From Bacteroidota bacterium (GTDB lineage: Bacteria > Bacteroidota > Bacteroidia > Chitinophagales > Chitinophagaceae), in the NCBI GenBank assembly GCA_018268085.1, contig JAFDXE010000030.1, forward strand, positions 1-56,012: a stretch of DNA of 56,012 nt, read 5' to 3'. The notes beneath the pieces are model-generated. The model saw nothing but the letters and a program-made list of their open reading frames with translations, ran no database searches and had not been told where the DNA came from. Both the position numbers and the translations under genes were made by a program. Positions 32,055 to 40,455 of this stretch are shown here, piece by piece; within the stretch, counting starts at the first letter, position 1; the number at the start of each line of letters is the position of its first letter.

Positions 32055-34580
32055 TTACTCGTAATTTTCTTCTGGTTCATTAACAAAGCTCTCCTCATAT
32101 TCCTTGCGGCTTAGTACGGTATCCCAACCGCCCACTTTATCTTCTTCGTTATGTTTGTTAATCCCAACATAAGTTAAGCTGGCATCTTCATATCGCTTAA
32201 ACTTATAAACAGCATCATTCATTAATGCTGAATTAAATAAGCCGAGGCTAACAAGAAGATCAAAATCCTTAACTGTTAGCCCCGTTACTTTTTTAAACAA
32301 TCCGGGTTCAAGCTTTGTAATTACATCATTTAAACTGCGCTCTCTGAAATCAGTGAGATACATGAACACTGGTATACGTGTTGCAAATTTTATCAGCTTT
32401 TCCTGTATCTGTTTTCTCTTGCTTTGATATTCTTTTTCGGCATCTGTTAATTCTTTTTTCTTTTTATCCGTTAGTTTTTTGTCATTTGTCTCTTTTTTTG
32501 CTTTTTTAACCGCCTCTGATTTATTGATGATTGTTTCAATGTCCTGATTCAAATTTCTAAAACCCTCAATACTCATCAATGCTTTCATGGCTTCCTCATT
32601 AGCCATCAATCTTGCAAGCGTATTATTGTCGACATTTACCAATAAAGCGCTTTCCCATCTTCTCGCAAGCAAGGTTGCAGTAGTACCACTCATTGCCATA
32701 TCTAATATTCCAGCAGCATCTACCTGTTTCATAGAACTGCCGTCATAAGCTAATACAGGTAAAAAGTTTATAAATTCGGCAACTTTAAATTCAGGATTAG
32801 TTTCGTTTACGTTTAACCTGCAACTATAATCTGCTATTTGTCTGAGGGCTCGGTCGGGTGCAAAATCAAATACATAACATTCTTCTTTCAGTATTTCTTC
32901 CTTATTGGGTGATTTACTATCCGGATTTCTTATGGTCCACGGTGTTTGAACCCTAAATGCCGCCTGAAAATAGGTTTCCGGACTGGAGGAGTTACGCAAC
33001 ATAAAAATTCCCGTCCAGGGTTTAACCGAAACCCCTGTTGTTAGTTTACCGCAAGAAAGTGTAATCGTTTTTGATTCCAGCGGATTATCTGTCATCGCAT
33101 CCTGTACAGGATTCATAGCTTCTACGCCAATACCCGCCTGTGCACCTGCCGCAACTACTACAGTATAATCATGGTAAAATTTATTTTGTCGTTGCTTTAA
33201 TAGATTTGCCATGGCGTTACATGAAGCCACTGTAGGCAAAAACCAAAATGTATGATTCAACACTTTTAACAATGGCGCATGCGAAAATGGTAACGGCGGT
33301 TTCTTAGCACCCATCTTTAGTTTATCTACCATTGTTTCTCTGAACTCGCCCCGAATGAGATCTAACCATTTCTGTACTTCATCTTCATATTTAAAGCGTG
33401 CGGTTCTACCTTGTCCTTCAGCCGAAAAGAAAATATTGAGATCAAATCCGTCATATTCTCCTTGCATTGCAATCTGACGAATAGAGTCTGGAAGCTGATA
33501 AGTAAGCAATACCATGCGAGGTAAAGATGCATAAGGATTATTTGCTCCTTTCCAGTTTTCTTTAGCCTTCTGCTCGTCTGAATATGTCCAGTTAAATATT
33601 TGCTCTTCTATGAATTCACCGGAAGCAATGGCCCTAAATGGAGTTCCAGATAAATACAAATAATGATTCGTGGTGATCGGCATGGTTTCTTCATCAAAAT
33701 AATCTATTCCTTCTCCCTCACCGAACTCTATTTCACGTTTACCTTCTGCTTCAAAAAGTTCTTTTGCGTTATCACGCCATGCTCCATAATGATATTCATC
33801 AAATATTACGCAATCCCAGTTTGTAGCGTGTACCCACTCGTTTTTTGTTTTTATGCCGCCGGTACTGGTGTTTTTTCCAAGATAATCCTGAAATGACCCA
33901 AAACAAACGAGAGGACTTTTAGTGTCTGCGTCTTCAAAGGATAAACCTTTGCGTGAAATAAATTGCCAGCCTTTAAAATCAACATGCGTTTTTAAATCTT
34001 CTTCCCAGGCACTTTGTACGGCAGGCTTAAACGTTAGAATCAGTATTTTTTTCCAGCCCATCTTTTTAGCTAACTGGTAGCTGGCAAAGGTTTTACCGAA
34101 ACGCATTTTGGCATTCCATAAAAAGTGAGGAGTCTTATTCTTGTTTTCCTTCTTATAGCTTTTGAAATAATTAATCGTTTTATTCACCGCTTCTTCCTGT
34201 TCCGGGCGCATGCCAAAACCCAACACTCGCTGTTCCTCTGTTTGTTCGCCGGTTTTAATTTCCCAGATGGCTTTTCTTAGATCATTTACTGAACATTTAA
34301 ACCATTCACCTTCCGGATTGGCAAATCCATTACTGCGTAACTGGCGATGAACATCCTTATCCATAAAGGAAGAACCATCCCGCTTCATGGCGCTTTCTTC
34401 AAATACAATTCTATATTCTATCTTGGCTGTACCAACTTGTTCCTTTATTCTTATTCTGGCATCTCTATCTGTAAAGCCTATCTTAAGCATGCCCTTGTGG
34501 GTTGCAACTCCTACCAACTCGTAAGCATAAATAGTTGGATTGGTTAACGGGCGTGGAGGAAAAAATTTGGTTCTACTCAT
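32055..34580 (-). CDS. GIY-YIG nuclease fused to a superfamily 2 helicase
   Basis: An 841-residue protein. ATG 34580 (MSRTKFFPPRP) is preferred; a TTG lies three codons upstream. Residues about 14-105 form a T5orf172/GIY-YIG nuclease domain: TIYAYELVG, GMLKIGFTDRDARIRI, and GEWFKC with the catalytic-type Glu. The helicase follows with MRFGKT near 156, LILTFKPAVQSAWEEDL, DEYHYG near 258, YLSGTPFRAI and a second RecA lobe (TITLSCGKLTTGVSV). A Lys-rich coiled coil lies near 690-720. The stop lies 32 bases before the McrB start, and the start overlaps the methyltransferase by eight bases. It is the likely restriction motor of the operon. Confidence 0.85.
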   Translation of the reverse strand: MSRTKFFPPRPLTNPTIYAYELVGVATHKGMLKIGFTDRDARIRIKEQVGTAKIEYRIVFEESAMKRDGSSFMDKDVHRQLRSNGFANPEGEWFKCSVNDLRKAIWEIKTGEQTEEQRVLGFGMRPEQEEAVNKTINYFKSYKKENKNKTPHFLWNAKMRFGKTFASYQLAKKMGWKKILILTFKPAVQSAWEEDLKTHVDFKGWQFISRKGLSFEDADTKSPLVCFGSFQDYLGKNTSTGGIKTKNEWVHATNWDCVIFDEYHYGAWRDNAKELFEAEGKREIEFGEGEGIDYFDEETMPITTNHYLYLSGTPFRAIASGEFIEEQIFNWTYSDEQKAKENWKGANNPYASLPRMVLLTYQLPDSIRQIAMQGEYDGFDLNIFFSAEGQGRTARFKYEDEVQKWLDLIRGEFRETMVDKLKMGAKKPPLPFSHAPLLKVLNHTFWFLPTVASCNAMANLLKQRQNKFYHDYTVVVAAGAQAGIGVEAMNPVQDAMTDNPLESKTITLSCGKLTTGVSVKPWTGIFMLRNSSSPETYFQAAFRVQTPWTIRNPDSKSPNKEEILKEECYVFDFAPDRALRQIADYSCRLNVNETNPEFKVAEFINFLPVLAYDGSSMKQVDAAGILDMAMSGTTATLLARRWESALLVNVDNNTLARLMANEEAMKALMSIEGFRNLNQDIETIINKSEAVKKAKKETNDKKLTDKKKKELTDAEKEYQSKRKQIQEKLIKFATRIPVFMYLTDFRERSLNDVITKLEPGLFKKVTGLTVKDFDLLVSLGLFNSALMNDAVYKFKRYEDASLTYVGINKHNEEDKVGGWDTVLSRKEYEESFVNEPEENYE

Positions 34581-36102
34581 CAGCTTCAATATTTACAGAT
34601 GAATCCATTGGTTTTATCATTGACTCTATAAAAGCAATTTCTTGCTTATTAAGTTTGTATTTTTTAAAGAGTTTTTCATCATTCCAGAAAGAGTCCCAAT
34701 CCTGTATAGGAACCCAAGAATATGTAGACCTTGTGGCGTCTTGAGTTATCTTTCTCAAAGAAACAAGAAATCGAAAAAAACGTGTTCGAAAGTAGCTTTG
34801 TATACTTTCAGCTTGTTTCTTACTTTTTACATAGAAAAAAAGGTATGATTGAGTACAAACAGAAGGGTTTGGCGCAATAAGTGGTTTTCCTAAAACAATA
34901 TCTGGTATTTTTTTGCCACCATCAGAACCGGCTTTGGGAACTAAAATCTTCCAAGTATTAACAAGATGAGGACTCTTAGTGATCTCTTTTCTTGAAATCC
35001 ATCCTATATTTCTTTTCCCATTTTTTATATAGTAAATCGGAACAGATCCCTCTTTTTTATTTTTTTGAAACCCAGTAAAATTCGAGGTCCAACCAAATTC
35101 CTTGTCCACAGAAAGAAGTTCAATAATTGAATCTTCCTTATATGAAAGAATCTTATTCAAGATTTTCACAGCTCGACTATCTCTTACGAAAACATCGTAC
35201 TCGCTTAAGTTGCGTTCAACAGGTCCATAAACTTCTTCACCTCTTATAGTAGTAACTAAACAAAGGCCTTCATTGTCACGATTCCATAGAAAGTAACAGA
35301 CTCCTCCTTTAATTTCAACTCCCGAAAAAACTTCATTTGCAACTGGGTAATCAACTAATGATCTTATACGCTTATCAGTTAGCATATTCCTTCTGAACTC
35401 TGAAAGGCCTAAACCACCTGCCATCCACCTTGATGGAATAATCATACAAATAAACCTTGGATTTAACTTTATTGCTTGCTCTATAAATTTATTATAAACA
35501 GGAATGTCACGATTATTGCCATCAGAGCCTAATTGGTATGGCGGATTTCCAACAATAACATCAAACTTCATATTGAATATTTTTTCAGGGTTATCGGTAT
35601 GTATAAAATTGTAAGCATAGGTTTCAAGTGGATCTTCACGGTCGTACACTTCCTGGCTGGCACCGCAATAATTACACTTTCCATCTGTCCAGCTATGTTT
35701 CATTTTCTTAAAGTAAATATTACCTTGCTCGTTGCTGAATTTTTCACAAAATGAATACTGACCATTAGCGGTTTTTGAACCATACAAACCTCTACGACTT
35801 AACAAAGAAGTGAGTTCTGTAATGGCAATACCAAAAAGTTGTTTGGTAAAAATATGGTTGATGCGTTTTTGTTTGTCGGGCATCTGCGTTTCCAATCCTT
35901 TATCCAGTCGCTTGGCAATTTCCCTCAGAAAAACACCGCTTTTACATACAGGATCCAAAAAAGTAGTATTGGGGTTACCCCATATACTGGCAGGTAAAAG
36001 ATCCAGTATTTCATTGGCCAGGCTCGGAGGGGTAAACACCTCATCGTTGCTCAGGTTGGCCAAACAGGAGAGCACATCGGGATTATAATTCGTTATTATC
36101 AT
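34573..36102 (-). CDS. Eco57I-like N6-adenine DNA methyltransferase
   Basis: A 509-residue enzyme. The SAM-binding motif I is FLDPVCKSGVFLREIAKRL at about residues 46-64, and the catalytic motif IV GNPPYQLG is near 186. A possible Cys2-like metal site (CNYCG) lies between them near 142. The C-terminal part from about 300 looks like a target-recognition region (WTSNFTGF, GWISRKEI, ending in an acidic tail). It should methylate adenine in the recognition sequence of this system. It overlaps the downstream helicase by eight bases (counted from its ATG) and the upstream methyltransferase-like gene by 20. Confidence 0.88.
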   Translation of the reverse strand: MIITNYNPDVLSCLANLSNDEVFTPPSLANEILDLLPASIWGNPNTTFLDPVCKSGVFLREIAKRLDKGLETQMPDKQKRINHIFTKQLFGIAITELTSLLSRRGLYGSKTANGQYSFCEKFSNEQGNIYFKKMKHSWTDGKCNYCGASQEVYDREDPLETYAYNFIHTDNPEKIFNMKFDVIVGNPPYQLGSDGNNRDIPVYNKFIEQAIKLNPRFICMIIPSRWMAGGLGLSEFRRNMLTDKRIRSLVDYPVANEVFSGVEIKGGVCYFLWNRDNEGLCLVTTIRGEEVYGPVERNLSEYDVFVRDSRAVKILNKILSYKEDSIIELLSVDKEFGWTSNFTGFQKNKKEGSVPIYYIKNGKRNIGWISRKEITKSPHLVNTWKILVPKAGSDGGKKIPDIVLGKPLIAPNPSVCTQSYLFFYVKSKKQAESIQSYFRTRFFRFLVSLRKITQDATRSTYSWVPIQDWDSFWNDEKLFKKYKLNKQEIAFIESMIKPMDSSVNIEADE

Positions 36103-36757
36103 CTTCGCCGAGTTTTAAGAAATCAATCAAAGGATAGTCTTTTACCGGTTCGTCAATGGCTGCAGCATCTCCCTCGTCATTGAATAAAGCAAACTGGTGT
36201 GTTTTCTCAACCAAAAAACGAAACACGTAATCTCTGCGCTTTATTTTAGATCCGTTCACTGAACTCCATTCAGAGAATACAATTGGTTTTTTTGTATCCG
36301 GCTTGGTAAAATCAAGTGCATTGCCATGAAGAATATTTCTATGTAACAGAAACCTGACTGATCTTATACATTCAGATTTTGTGGTTTTAAATTGTTTGGT
36401 GTACCAGTCTGTAAAAATTCGTAGTAGCCGGGCTCTGCATTCCTGTGCATTATCCTCCAAAATATCTACCCCGTAAATACTTGAAACGGCAATCACCGCA
36501 TATCGTTCCCATTCAACCTGACTTTTACCATATCGCTGGTCTACTACATTTAGTTTACGCCTTAATACCTCCGCTAAGAAATTACCGTTCCCGCATGCTG
36601 GTTCCAGAAACCTAGAGTCGATACGCTCTGTTTCCTGTTTCATCAAATCAAGCATGGCATTTACTTCACGTTCGTTAGTAAACACTTCGCCATGATCAGC
36701 AACTCTTTGTTTAGATTTTACTTGTTTAATTGTATTTCTATTTTTTTCGTTAACCAA
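36083..36757 (-). CDS. Methyltransferase-like protein without catalytic NPPY motif
   Basis: A 224-residue protein. No ATG fits; TTG 36757 is the best start because it includes the conserved DHGEVFTNEREVNAML and an in-frame stop lies just upstream. Motif I is intact (FLEPACGNGNFLAEVL, about 48-63), and YGVDILEDNAQECRARL is a good motif II. Where NPPY should follow, the protein has KPIVFSEWSS and then ends. It may be a regulatory or structural partner of the next methyltransferase, or the N-terminal part of a split enzyme. Its 20-base overlap with that gene supports joint action. Confidence 0.75.
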   Translation of the reverse strand: MVNEKNRNTIKQVKSKQRVADHGEVFTNEREVNAMLDLMKQETERIDSRFLEPACGNGNFLAEVLRRKLNVVDQRYGKSQVEWERYAVIAVSSIYGVDILEDNAQECRARLLRIFTDWYTKQFKTTKSECIRSVRFLLHRNILHGNALDFTKPDTKKPIVFSEWSSVNGSKIKRRDYVFRFLVEKTHQFALFNDEGDAAAIDEPVKDYPLIDFLKLGEDDNNEL

Positions 36758-36793
36758 GTTATTATAATTAAAATATTACTTTCAAAATGATAA

Positions 36794-36824
36794 TGCAATT
36801 TGATTTTTGTATAATTAATTTGCA
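36794..36824. promoter_or_regulatory. Dyad in the promoter region of the restriction operon
   Basis: TGCAA at 36794-36798 and TTGCA at 36820-36824, extended by AT-rich near-symmetry, lie in the 76 bases between the Fic stop and the TTG start of the methyltransferase-like gene. This is a plausible operator or promoter segment of the defence operon. No clear TAnnTTTG box is visible. Confidence 0.3.
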
Positions 36825-36833
36825 TACCATAAT

Positions 36834-37943
36834 TTAAAAATCCATCAACACATAACTCGTACTCCTTCCTCCACCTACTTCCTTCGTCAATACACCTTTC
36901 GTTATTAAATCCTGTATATCTCTCAATGCTGTATCTGCTGATGTTTTGGTGATCTTCGCCCATTTGGAAGTATTTAGTTTTCCTTCAAAGCCATCCAGGA
37001 GTTTGTTCAGCATCAGTTGCTGCCTGCTGTTTAAAATAGTGGAAGCATGCTTTTCCCAGAAACGTGCTTTTTTCAATACTCCGGCAAGGGTTTCGCTGCT
37101 GGCTTCCAGTGCATGGTCGAGGCATTGTAAAAACCAGGTAAGCCAGTTGGTAATATCCATCGATCCTTTTTGTGTGCTTTCGAGAATATCGTAATAGGTT
37201 GCTCTTTCCTTGCGTATCTGTGCACTCATGCTGTAAAACCGCTGGACAGATTTATCGGCACGCGACAGTTGCATATCTGCAATTGCCCTTGCTATACGGC
37301 CATTGCCATCATCGAAGGGATGTATCGTTACAAACCATAGATGCGCAACTGCTGCCTTGATAACAGGATCCATGTGTTTGTCTTCATTAAACCAGTTGAT
37401 GAAATGCGACATCTCTTCATCCAGGCGATCTGCATCCGGTGCTTCAAAGTGTACTTTTTCTTTTCCCATTGCCCCTGAAACCACCTGCATGGGGTCATCT
37501 TTTTTATTATTCCGCCAGGCAGCTACTGTTATTGTAAACATCCCGCTTCTACCCGTAGGAAAGAGGGCGGCATGCCATCCAAACAATCTTTCGGCTGATA
37601 GTGATTGCTGGTACATTTGGGTGGCATCCAGCAGCATTTCCACTACGCCATCCACCTGCCGGTCTGTAGGTACAAGTCCGGCTATATTCATTCCCAATTT
37701 TCGGGCTATTGACGAGCGCACCTGGTCAGCATCGAGTATTTCTCCTTCGATTTCACTCGATTTCAAAACGTCTTGTGTAAGTATCTGGAGATTGGCTTCT
37801 GCTTTCAAATTAAATCCTAATGTTTCCATCCGGCCCAGCAGCCGACCCTGGCGGCTTCTTATTTCCGCCAGTAAGGGAGTTAACTTTTCCTGGTTCCAGG
37901 TAAAGCGTGGCCAATGGGGTAATTGGTGAATATAAACTGCCAT
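36834..37943 (-). CDS. Fic family adenylyltransferase with N-terminal inhibitory helix and C-terminal wHTH
   Basis: A 369-residue protein from ATG 37943; an ATG three codons upstream is also possible. The start has the DUF4172-like pattern (HQLPHWPRFTW). The inhibitory motif SSEIEGE lies near residues 62-68, and the Fic motif HPFDDGNGRIAR near 210-221 has the full HxFxxGNGRxxR signature, so the enzyme should transfer AMP and be self-inhibited. A winged-helix end (about 305-365, TADTALRDIQDLITKGVL) can bind DNA. It lies just upstream of the methyltransferase operon on the same strand and 81 bases downstream of the UvrD-like gene. Targets are unknown. Confidence 0.9.
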   Translation of the reverse strand: MAVYIHQLPHWPRFTWNQEKLTPLLAEIRSRQGRLLGRMETLGFNLKAEANLQILTQDVLKSSEIEGEILDADQVRSSIARKLGMNIAGLVPTDRQVDGVVEMLLDATQMYQQSLSAERLFGWHAALFPTGRSGMFTITVAAWRNNKKDDPMQVVSGAMGKEKVHFEAPDADRLDEEMSHFINWFNEDKHMDPVIKAAVAHLWFVTIHPFDDGNGRIARAIADMQLSRADKSVQRFYSMSAQIRKERATYYDILESTQKGSMDITNWLTWFLQCLDHALEASSETLAGVLKKARFWEKHASTILNSRQQLMLNKLLDGFEGKLNTSKWAKITKTSADTALRDIQDLITKGVLTKEVGGGRSTSYVLMDF

Positions 37944-38020
37944 TCTCCGCATAATTTGCGGTGAATATACGCATCATTTCCCGAAATTGCAGTTTTTGCC
38001 GGAAAAATGCGGTGAATATA
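37925..38020. promoter_or_regulatory. Three GGTGAATATA boxes around the Fic start
   Basis: GGTGAATATA occurs at 37925-37934, 37960-37969 and 38011-38020, all in the same orientation. Two of them extend to TGCGGTGAATATA. Two are in the leader and one is inside the first codons of the Fic gene. They could be binding sites for the Fic winged-helix domain (autoregulation). Confidence 0.5.
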
Positions 38021-38024
38021 AGGA

Positions 38025-40202
38025 CTAATCGCCGCGTTTTTCAACCTGTTCATTCACTTTTTCGCCACAATAGGGACAAACCACCCAAAGTTTTTCAAGT
38101 TGACTATAACACTTGTTGCAGATAATTACCTTATCTACAACAGACTTAATCGGAATACTTGTTTTAACCGTAAATGTTTCGGGAATTTCTTTTAAGAAAC
38201 TTGATTCATTACCTTTTTCCGTAATGAGAAAGAGTTTGTCTTTTGCTCTGGTGATTGCAACATAGAATAATCTTCTTTCTTCTTCCATAAGCAAGTCATG
38301 ATTTGCTTTTTTAATAACCTGGAAGATCCTGTCCTCTAACCAAATGTCAGGGAAACCGCCATTGCCTTCTGTTAAACCGATAATGAAAACAACTTTTGCT
38401 TCAAGGCCTTTTGCTGCATGAATTGTTTTTGATTGAATACTCACTCCTTCATTTTTGAATTCAAAGTAGTAAGGTGAATACATTTTGCTTCTACGGTAGA
38501 GGAATAAGATATCATCGTTAGTTAATCCATCCTCTAACAATTCTCTCACTTTATCAAGACAAAATTGAATATTTTCATCCTGGTTACTTCCCGAATAAAC
38601 AACAATTTTATGTTCAGATTTTTTTGACGCCAGAATTTCTTTTTCAACTTTGAATTTGTTGTGCTTTATTACCTCGTTACTTGCTCCAACGATGTTTTGT
38701 GTACTCCGATAATTTAAATTGAGTTTTATAACTTTTGAATTAGGAAAGTGATTTTCAAAATCAACTATGTAACTCACATTTGAACCCCTGAAGCCATAAA
38801 TACTCTGCCAATCATCACCAACGCAAAAGAGCTGGGTTTGGTCGCTAAGCAAAAGTTTTATTAAGTCAACCTGCAAATTGTTTACATCCTGAAACTCGTC
38901 AACCAAAATGTATTGGTATTTGCTTTTGTATATATTTAATATATCCTTGTGATGCTGAAATAGGGAAGTGCTTCGTGAAATAAGGTCGTTGAAATCAAGA
39001 TAAGATTTGTCTGTGCAATAGTGAACATATTTTTTTACGATTGGGATTGCTAATTCATAGAAGTTGCGAACTCTTTCATGCTGGTCTTTCCTTGCGTTTT
39101 CCAAAACTAAATCAAAGTCAATGTTTTCAACTTTTATCATGTCGGTGATACGCATAATTTGCGCAACAAAATCTTTTACATCTTCATGATAGCCGTTGAA
39201 CTCCTCTTTGTATGTAAGTGCAATTGTTCGGTGATAATTTGAAGGCAGACGATTCTTTACAACCTTATCCAAAGTGTGATTGAATAAAGCGGAATCCTTT
39301 GTCATACTTTCATAGGTTTTCACTAACAGCAGGTTCCCTTTTTGAAATTGCTCTTCTTTGTCTTTGGTTGAATAACTTTTTTCACTTACATGCTCGATAT
39401 AAAGGTTTGCATCAGGGATATAAAAGTCAGGATGGAAATCAAAATCTTTTACATTCAATAAAGGCTCATACTCATACTTTATACTGTGCCGGTAAAACCA
39501 GTCGGCGATAAACTGTTCTGATTTTGAACGAACTTTTGTTCCATCAAGGGTTGTGAAGTATTTACCGTCTTTAGGAAGATATTTTGCATCTGTTTTTTTA
39601 AGATGTATTTTGTCAATGATATAATCTAAAATGTAGCGTTTGAGTTGAAGCAAAAATTCTGTATTCTCACATTGCTCGATCAAAAGTTTATGAACAACTT
39701 CAAACACTGTTTCGGGAGCTACATGCTTTGAAAGCTCATCTTCTTCATCTTTTTTTTCATCCCCGATTATTCTGAATTTATTGTCAAATTCGTTTACACC
39801 GTAAGTGCGAAGTATACTGTAACAGAAACCATGAAAGGTTTTGACGGTTAAACTGTCTATCCATTTATATTTTCTCTGTTGTTGAAATCTTTCTTTGTCC
39901 TTGTCCGCTTTGCTTAATCGTTTGTCAAAAAGAAGTTTTTCATATTCTCCTGTTTTGTCGGCTGAAATGATTAAGCGATCAATCATTTCATTCGTCGCGT
40001 TTTTTGTGAAAGTGATTGCAAGAATATTTGAAGGGCTTACCCCTTTTTCCTCAATCAGATAAATGAGTTTTTGTAAAAGTGTTTTCGTCTTCCCGGAACC
40101 TGCACCTGCCAAAACCAACATTCGCTTGTCTTCACTTACAACTGCTTCCCGTTGCTTGTCGTTAAGTGAATCTAAATTTGTTTTGGTCTCTGTGGGTTGC
40201 AT
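38025..40202 (-). CDS. UvrD/Rep-type helicase with PD-(D/E)xK-like insert and zinc ribbon
   Basis: A 725-residue superfamily 1 helicase. Walker A is AGAGSGKTKT near residues 32-41, Ia ITFTKNATNEM follows, Walker B is ILVDEFQDVN near 434, then VGDDWQSIYGFRGS, LNYRST, TIHAAKGLEAKVVF and FYVAITRAKDKL. Between motifs Ib and II an insert at about 215-300 contains RSKSEQFIADWFYRH, then DFHPDFYIPDANLYIEH, which resembles a Vsr/PD-(D/E)xK nuclease core. The C-terminus has a CxxC...CxxC zinc ribbon (CNKCYS, CPYCGE, about 690-712). It probably acts in repair or as a stand-alone defence helicase-nuclease. Confidence 0.85.
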   Translation of the reverse strand: MQPTETKTNLDSLNDKQREAVVSEDKRMLVLAGAGSGKTKTLLQKLIYLIEEKGVSPSNILAITFTKNATNEMIDRLIISADKTGEYEKLLFDKRLSKADKDKERFQQQRKYKWIDSLTVKTFHGFCYSILRTYGVNEFDNKFRIIGDEKKDEEDELSKHVAPETVFEVVHKLLIEQCENTEFLLQLKRYILDYIIDKIHLKKTDAKYLPKDGKYFTTLDGTKVRSKSEQFIADWFYRHSIKYEYEPLLNVKDFDFHPDFYIPDANLYIEHVSEKSYSTKDKEEQFQKGNLLLVKTYESMTKDSALFNHTLDKVVKNRLPSNYHRTIALTYKEEFNGYHEDVKDFVAQIMRITDMIKVENIDFDLVLENARKDQHERVRNFYELAIPIVKKYVHYCTDKSYLDFNDLISRSTSLFQHHKDILNIYKSKYQYILVDEFQDVNNLQVDLIKLLLSDQTQLFCVGDDWQSIYGFRGSNVSYIVDFENHFPNSKVIKLNLNYRSTQNIVGASNEVIKHNKFKVEKEILASKKSEHKIVVYSGSNQDENIQFCLDKVRELLEDGLTNDDILFLYRRSKMYSPYYFEFKNEGVSIQSKTIHAAKGLEAKVVFIIGLTEGNGGFPDIWLEDRIFQVIKKANHDLLMEEERRLFYVAITRAKDKLFLITEKGNESSFLKEIPETFTVKTSIPIKSVVDKVIICNKCYSQLEKLWVVCPYCGEKVNEQVEKRGD

Positions 40203-40455
40203 ATATAAATTATAACAGCAATATAAAATTTAATAATTACTTTTTTCTAAAATCAGCATGGTTTTCATCTCCTGCCTTTATTGTTCATTTTAAAACTTCG
40301 TTCTCCAACTCCTTTTTCTTTAAGCCATTTTCACCACCCCAAATTCCTCCTTCCTACTACACATATTCTTCTCTCATAATCCTATATTGCACAATCGGTT
40401 TTTCTTTTCGGGTACAGGTGCCCGATAAAAAGTTTGTTCATTAAAAAATCTGCTG

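Noticed and set aside
28483..36757. DISARM system
   Set aside because: The cluster lacks the DrmA/DrmB arrangement and a phospholipase-D-type gene; McrBC and GIY-YIG parts fit a restriction system better.
28483..40202. Second integrated element covering the restriction cluster
   Set aside because: I found no integrase or further copy of the att core to the right of it, so a boundary cannot be supported, although the repeat at 28084-28425 makes older events possible.
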